From: a virus
Strand: one strand, 5' to 3'
DNA: 59,478 nucleotides
Virus record (IMG/VR): IMGVR_UViG_3300031857_000194
Coordinates: 1-59,478 of that record
Shown here one piece after another: positions 57,670-59,478 of the stretch. The translations under genes and the position numbers were made by a program. Each line of letters opens with the position of its first letter. Positions within the stretch are counted from its first letter, which is position 1. The notes under the pieces were generated by a model. The model was not told the origin of the DNA and made no database searches. It was given only the letters and a program-made list of their open reading frames with translations.

Positions 57670-59413
57670 TGTAAGTGCCTGATTCGGTAAATGTCATGAC
57701 AGTATTGGATCCGCTGGTAGTCACGCTGACGTTTCCTGAAGTGTTGCCCGTGTAATAGTCTGTTGGCACACTGAGTATGACCACACCTGAACCTCCTGCG
57801 GCACCTGGTTGATTGCCAGCGCCTTGGGATCTTCCGCCCCCTCCGCCAGCTCCGCGATTCACAGTGCCCGATGTAGCAGCCGTGGTACTGGTGGCACCAT
57901 TGCCACCTATGCTGGATCCACCAACACCTATTCCTCCACTGCTGTATGCGCCACCACCACCACCTGCTGCGTAAAATGTTGCAGATCCTATGATGGATGA
58001 ACTATTGCCGGCTCCACCTGCTCCACCAGTTGTGCCAGAAGAACTAGAACCTGCGGCCCCTGCTCCACCGCCACCTGATCCTGCCTGTCCCGATGGTGGG
58101 CCGCCTGGATTGCCCTGTCCTGGTGTACCACTGCCTTGAGTATAGAATGAAACACCACCGCCTCCCGAACCTCCACTGTTGGCTGTGGCTCCTTGCGATC
58201 CTCCACCACCACCGCCTACTGCGGTCACTCCAAAAGCCGTGGTGTTGCTGCCATTGGATCCTGCTATGGTAGTGCTGGCAGCAGCAGCACCGCCGGCTCC
58301 TACTGTGAAGGTATACTGTGTGCCACCATACAATGTGGTAGCACCTGATAAGTATCCACCTGCACCTCCGCCAGCAGCACCTGCTGTGTCTGCACTGTTG
58401 CCTCTGCCACCACCAGCGCCACCACCTACCACCACATATGATCCACTGTAAACTGCAGTGGCAAGAATAAACGTTCCTGAAGTGGTAAATGTGTGTATGG
58501 TATAACCACCTGAACTGGTAATGGTGCCACCTGTGGCACGCTGACTACCTGCATAACGGATTATTACTATGCCTGAACCACCTGTGCCACCGGCACCGCT
58601 GAAAGCAGAACCGCCACCGCCACCGCCGCCAGTATTGGTTGTTCCGTTATCTCCAGCAACGCCCGAGGGGCCGTTACTATTTTTACCATTGCCGCCACCG
58701 CCAGCACCACCAGTTCCAGCAGTTCCAAAGAAAGAACCACCGCCACCACCCCCTGCGTAAGTTACAGATGAACCAGAAATAGATGAAGCAGTTCCAGCAC
58801 CGCCGTTACCGCCAACAATCGCAGGTGATAAAACTCCCGCTGTACCAACCGCAGATGCTCCGCCACCACCACCAGCCGCACCTGTGCTATCCCCATTTCC
58901 AACTCCACCGCCACCATTATTTCCTTGGGAAGGTGAAGTCGATGGTGTATTTCCAGATCCACCAGAAATTGTTGGAGTGCTTCTATAACCACCACCGCCA
59001 CCACCAGAACCACCATTTCCACCAGCAACAGATGCTGCACCGCCCTGTCCACCTAAACCACCGCCCGTTGCGGTAATTGTTGAAAATACAGAATCATTGC
59101 CTTTTACGCCATTATTGGCTGACCCACTAGCACCTCCCGCACCACCAGCGCCAACTGTTACTGTATATGCTGTTCCTGGTACCAGGGTTAGATTGCTGCC
59201 GACTCTAAAACCACCAGCACCGCCAGCACCGCCAATGTCTGAACCGCCCCCGCCGCCGCCTGCTACCACTAGATATTCAAAAAGATTTTCCAACGGCCAG
59301 TCCTGCTGTAGCATACTCAATTCTACTTCGAACATTGACCACACGCCCGAGGCTGTGGCCGTGGTAGGTAAGTTTGCTACGCCAATGACGCCACCGTTGA
59401 TACGACGCGGCAT
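57662..59413 (-). CDS. Glycine-rich adhesin, two units
   Basis: 583 residues, starts MPRRINGGVIGVANLPTTAT, then EYLVVAGGGGGGSDIGGAGG and a second unit from YVVVGGGAGGGRGNSADTAG; ends with SGVVILSVPTDYYTGNTSG and TFTESGTYTA. Same repeat family as 5609-7318. Directly follows the truncated gene with TAAATG. Confidence 0.82.
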   Translation of the reverse strand: MPRRINGGVIGVANLPTTATASGVWSMFEVELSMLQQDWPLENLFEYLVVAGGGGGGSDIGGAGGAGGFRVGSNLTLVPGTAYTVTVGAGGAGGASGSANNGVKGNDSVFSTITATGGGLGGQGGAASVAGGNGGSGGGGGGYRSTPTISGGSGNTPSTSPSQGNNGGGGVGNGDSTGAAGGGGGASAVGTAGVLSPAIVGGNGGAGTASSISGSSVTYAGGGGGGSFFGTAGTGGAGGGGNGKNSNGPSGVAGDNGTTNTGGGGGGGSAFSGAGGTGGSGIVIIRYAGSQRATGGTITSSGGYTIHTFTTSGTFILATAVYSGSYVVVGGGAGGGRGNSADTAGAAGGGAGGYLSGATTLYGGTQYTFTVGAGGAAAASTTIAGSNGSNTTAFGVTAVGGGGGGSQGATANSGGSGGGGVSFYTQGSGTPGQGNPGGPPSGQAGSGGGGAGAAGSSSSGTTGGAGGAGNSSSIIGSATFYAAGGGGGAYSSGGIGVGGSSIGGNGATSTTAATSGTVNRGAGGGGGRSQGAGNQPGAAGGSGVVILSVPTDYYTGNTSGNVSVTTSGSNTVMTFTESGTYTA

Positions 59414-59478
59414 TTAGTTGATCTCTTCCCAGGAAGCCACTATCTCTAGTGAACTGTTGGCTGATGCGTTGGCAAATA
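59414..59478 (-). CDS. C-terminal end of a truncated upstream gene
   Basis: Only the last 20-odd codons are in the window, ending NASANSSLEIVASWEEIN and TAA. The composition is that of the structural fibre family. Identity cannot be given. Confidence 0.6.
   Translation of the reverse strand, partial: FANASANSSLEIVASWEEIN

Noticed and set aside
1-59478. CRISPR array, tRNA genes, diversity-generating retroelement
   Set aside because: No regular spaced direct repeats outside coding repeats, no cloverleaf sequence found by eye, and no reverse transcriptase gene near the adhesins.

Overview
This window looks like part of the genome of a large T4-like tailed phage (a contractile-tailed myovirus of aquatic type), not a bacterial chromosome. 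The signs are a gp44-like clamp-loader subunit, short T4-type late promoter boxes (TAAATA cores) just before many genes, a PhoH-like ATPase, a MazG-like pyrophosphohydrolase, a GroES-like co-chaperonin, 2OG-Fe(II) oxygenase, phosphate-binding PstS, holin, endolysin, spanins, and a very large set of tail-fibre or adhesin genes. Genes are tightly packed, many overlap as ATGA, and all but three lie on the minus strand. The host cannot be fixed; lipobox lipoproteins, Rz-type spanins and a Pho-box-like site point to a Gram-negative proteobacterium. No major capsid, portal, terminase, tRNA or integrase is seen here. No gene-free stretch exceeds 300 bases.

Layout. 1-8.2 kb: end of a long GNxTA-repeat fibre protein, small virion-type proteins, a Dps ferritin and glycine-rich adhesins. 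8.3-14.1 kb: a 1946-residue LamG/SPRY adhesin. 14.1-26.1 kb: a block of probable internal (capsid-packaged) proteins: a small Cys protein, a GNAT-like protein, an 805-residue polyprotein-like protein, a membrane-anchored protein, a 1404-residue multi-enzyme protein (nucleotidyltransferase, HExxH metalloprotease, amidoligase-like), a glycosyltransferase, an HxGH nucleotidyltransferase and a KxDG ligase-fold protein. 26.1-32.4 kb: a structural protein, then Clp unfoldase, peptide deformylase, DnaJ-like protein (from a good sigma70 promoter) and holin. 32.5-35.3 kb: a plus-strand gene of unknown role, fatty-acid desaturase, methyltransferase-like protein and oxygenase. 35.3-42.1 kb: beta-propeller and two LamG adhesins. 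42.1-46.9 kb: PstS, lipoproteins, spanins, M15 endolysin, two virion-type proteins. 47.0-47.9 kb: plus-strand phoH, a 15-codon minigene and a terminator. 47.9-54.5 kb: Cys-rich leader proteins, then clamp loader, cytidylyltransferase, GroES-like, a PolIII-alpha-like fragment, a histone-H1-like protein and mazG behind a sigma70 promoter. 54.5-59.5 kb: further glycine-rich and GNxTA fibre proteins.

How the parts may fit together. About ten genes share an N-terminal leader of the type M(K/R)xxE(I/F)(L/I)xE followed by A/S/G/N. It resembles the T4 capsid-targeting sequence that is clipped by the prohead protease. I infer a set of proteins packaged in the head and injected with the DNA, including enzymes that could modify host RNA, protein or nucleotide pools. 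A second theme is host-physiology control: protein quality control (Clp, DnaJ, GroES, deformylase), DNA compaction or protection (Dps, H1-like), phosphate uptake (PstS behind a Pho-box-like element) and lipid desaturation. A third is an interchangeable adhesin repertoire whose members share short N-terminal plug-like motifs and recombined LamG modules.
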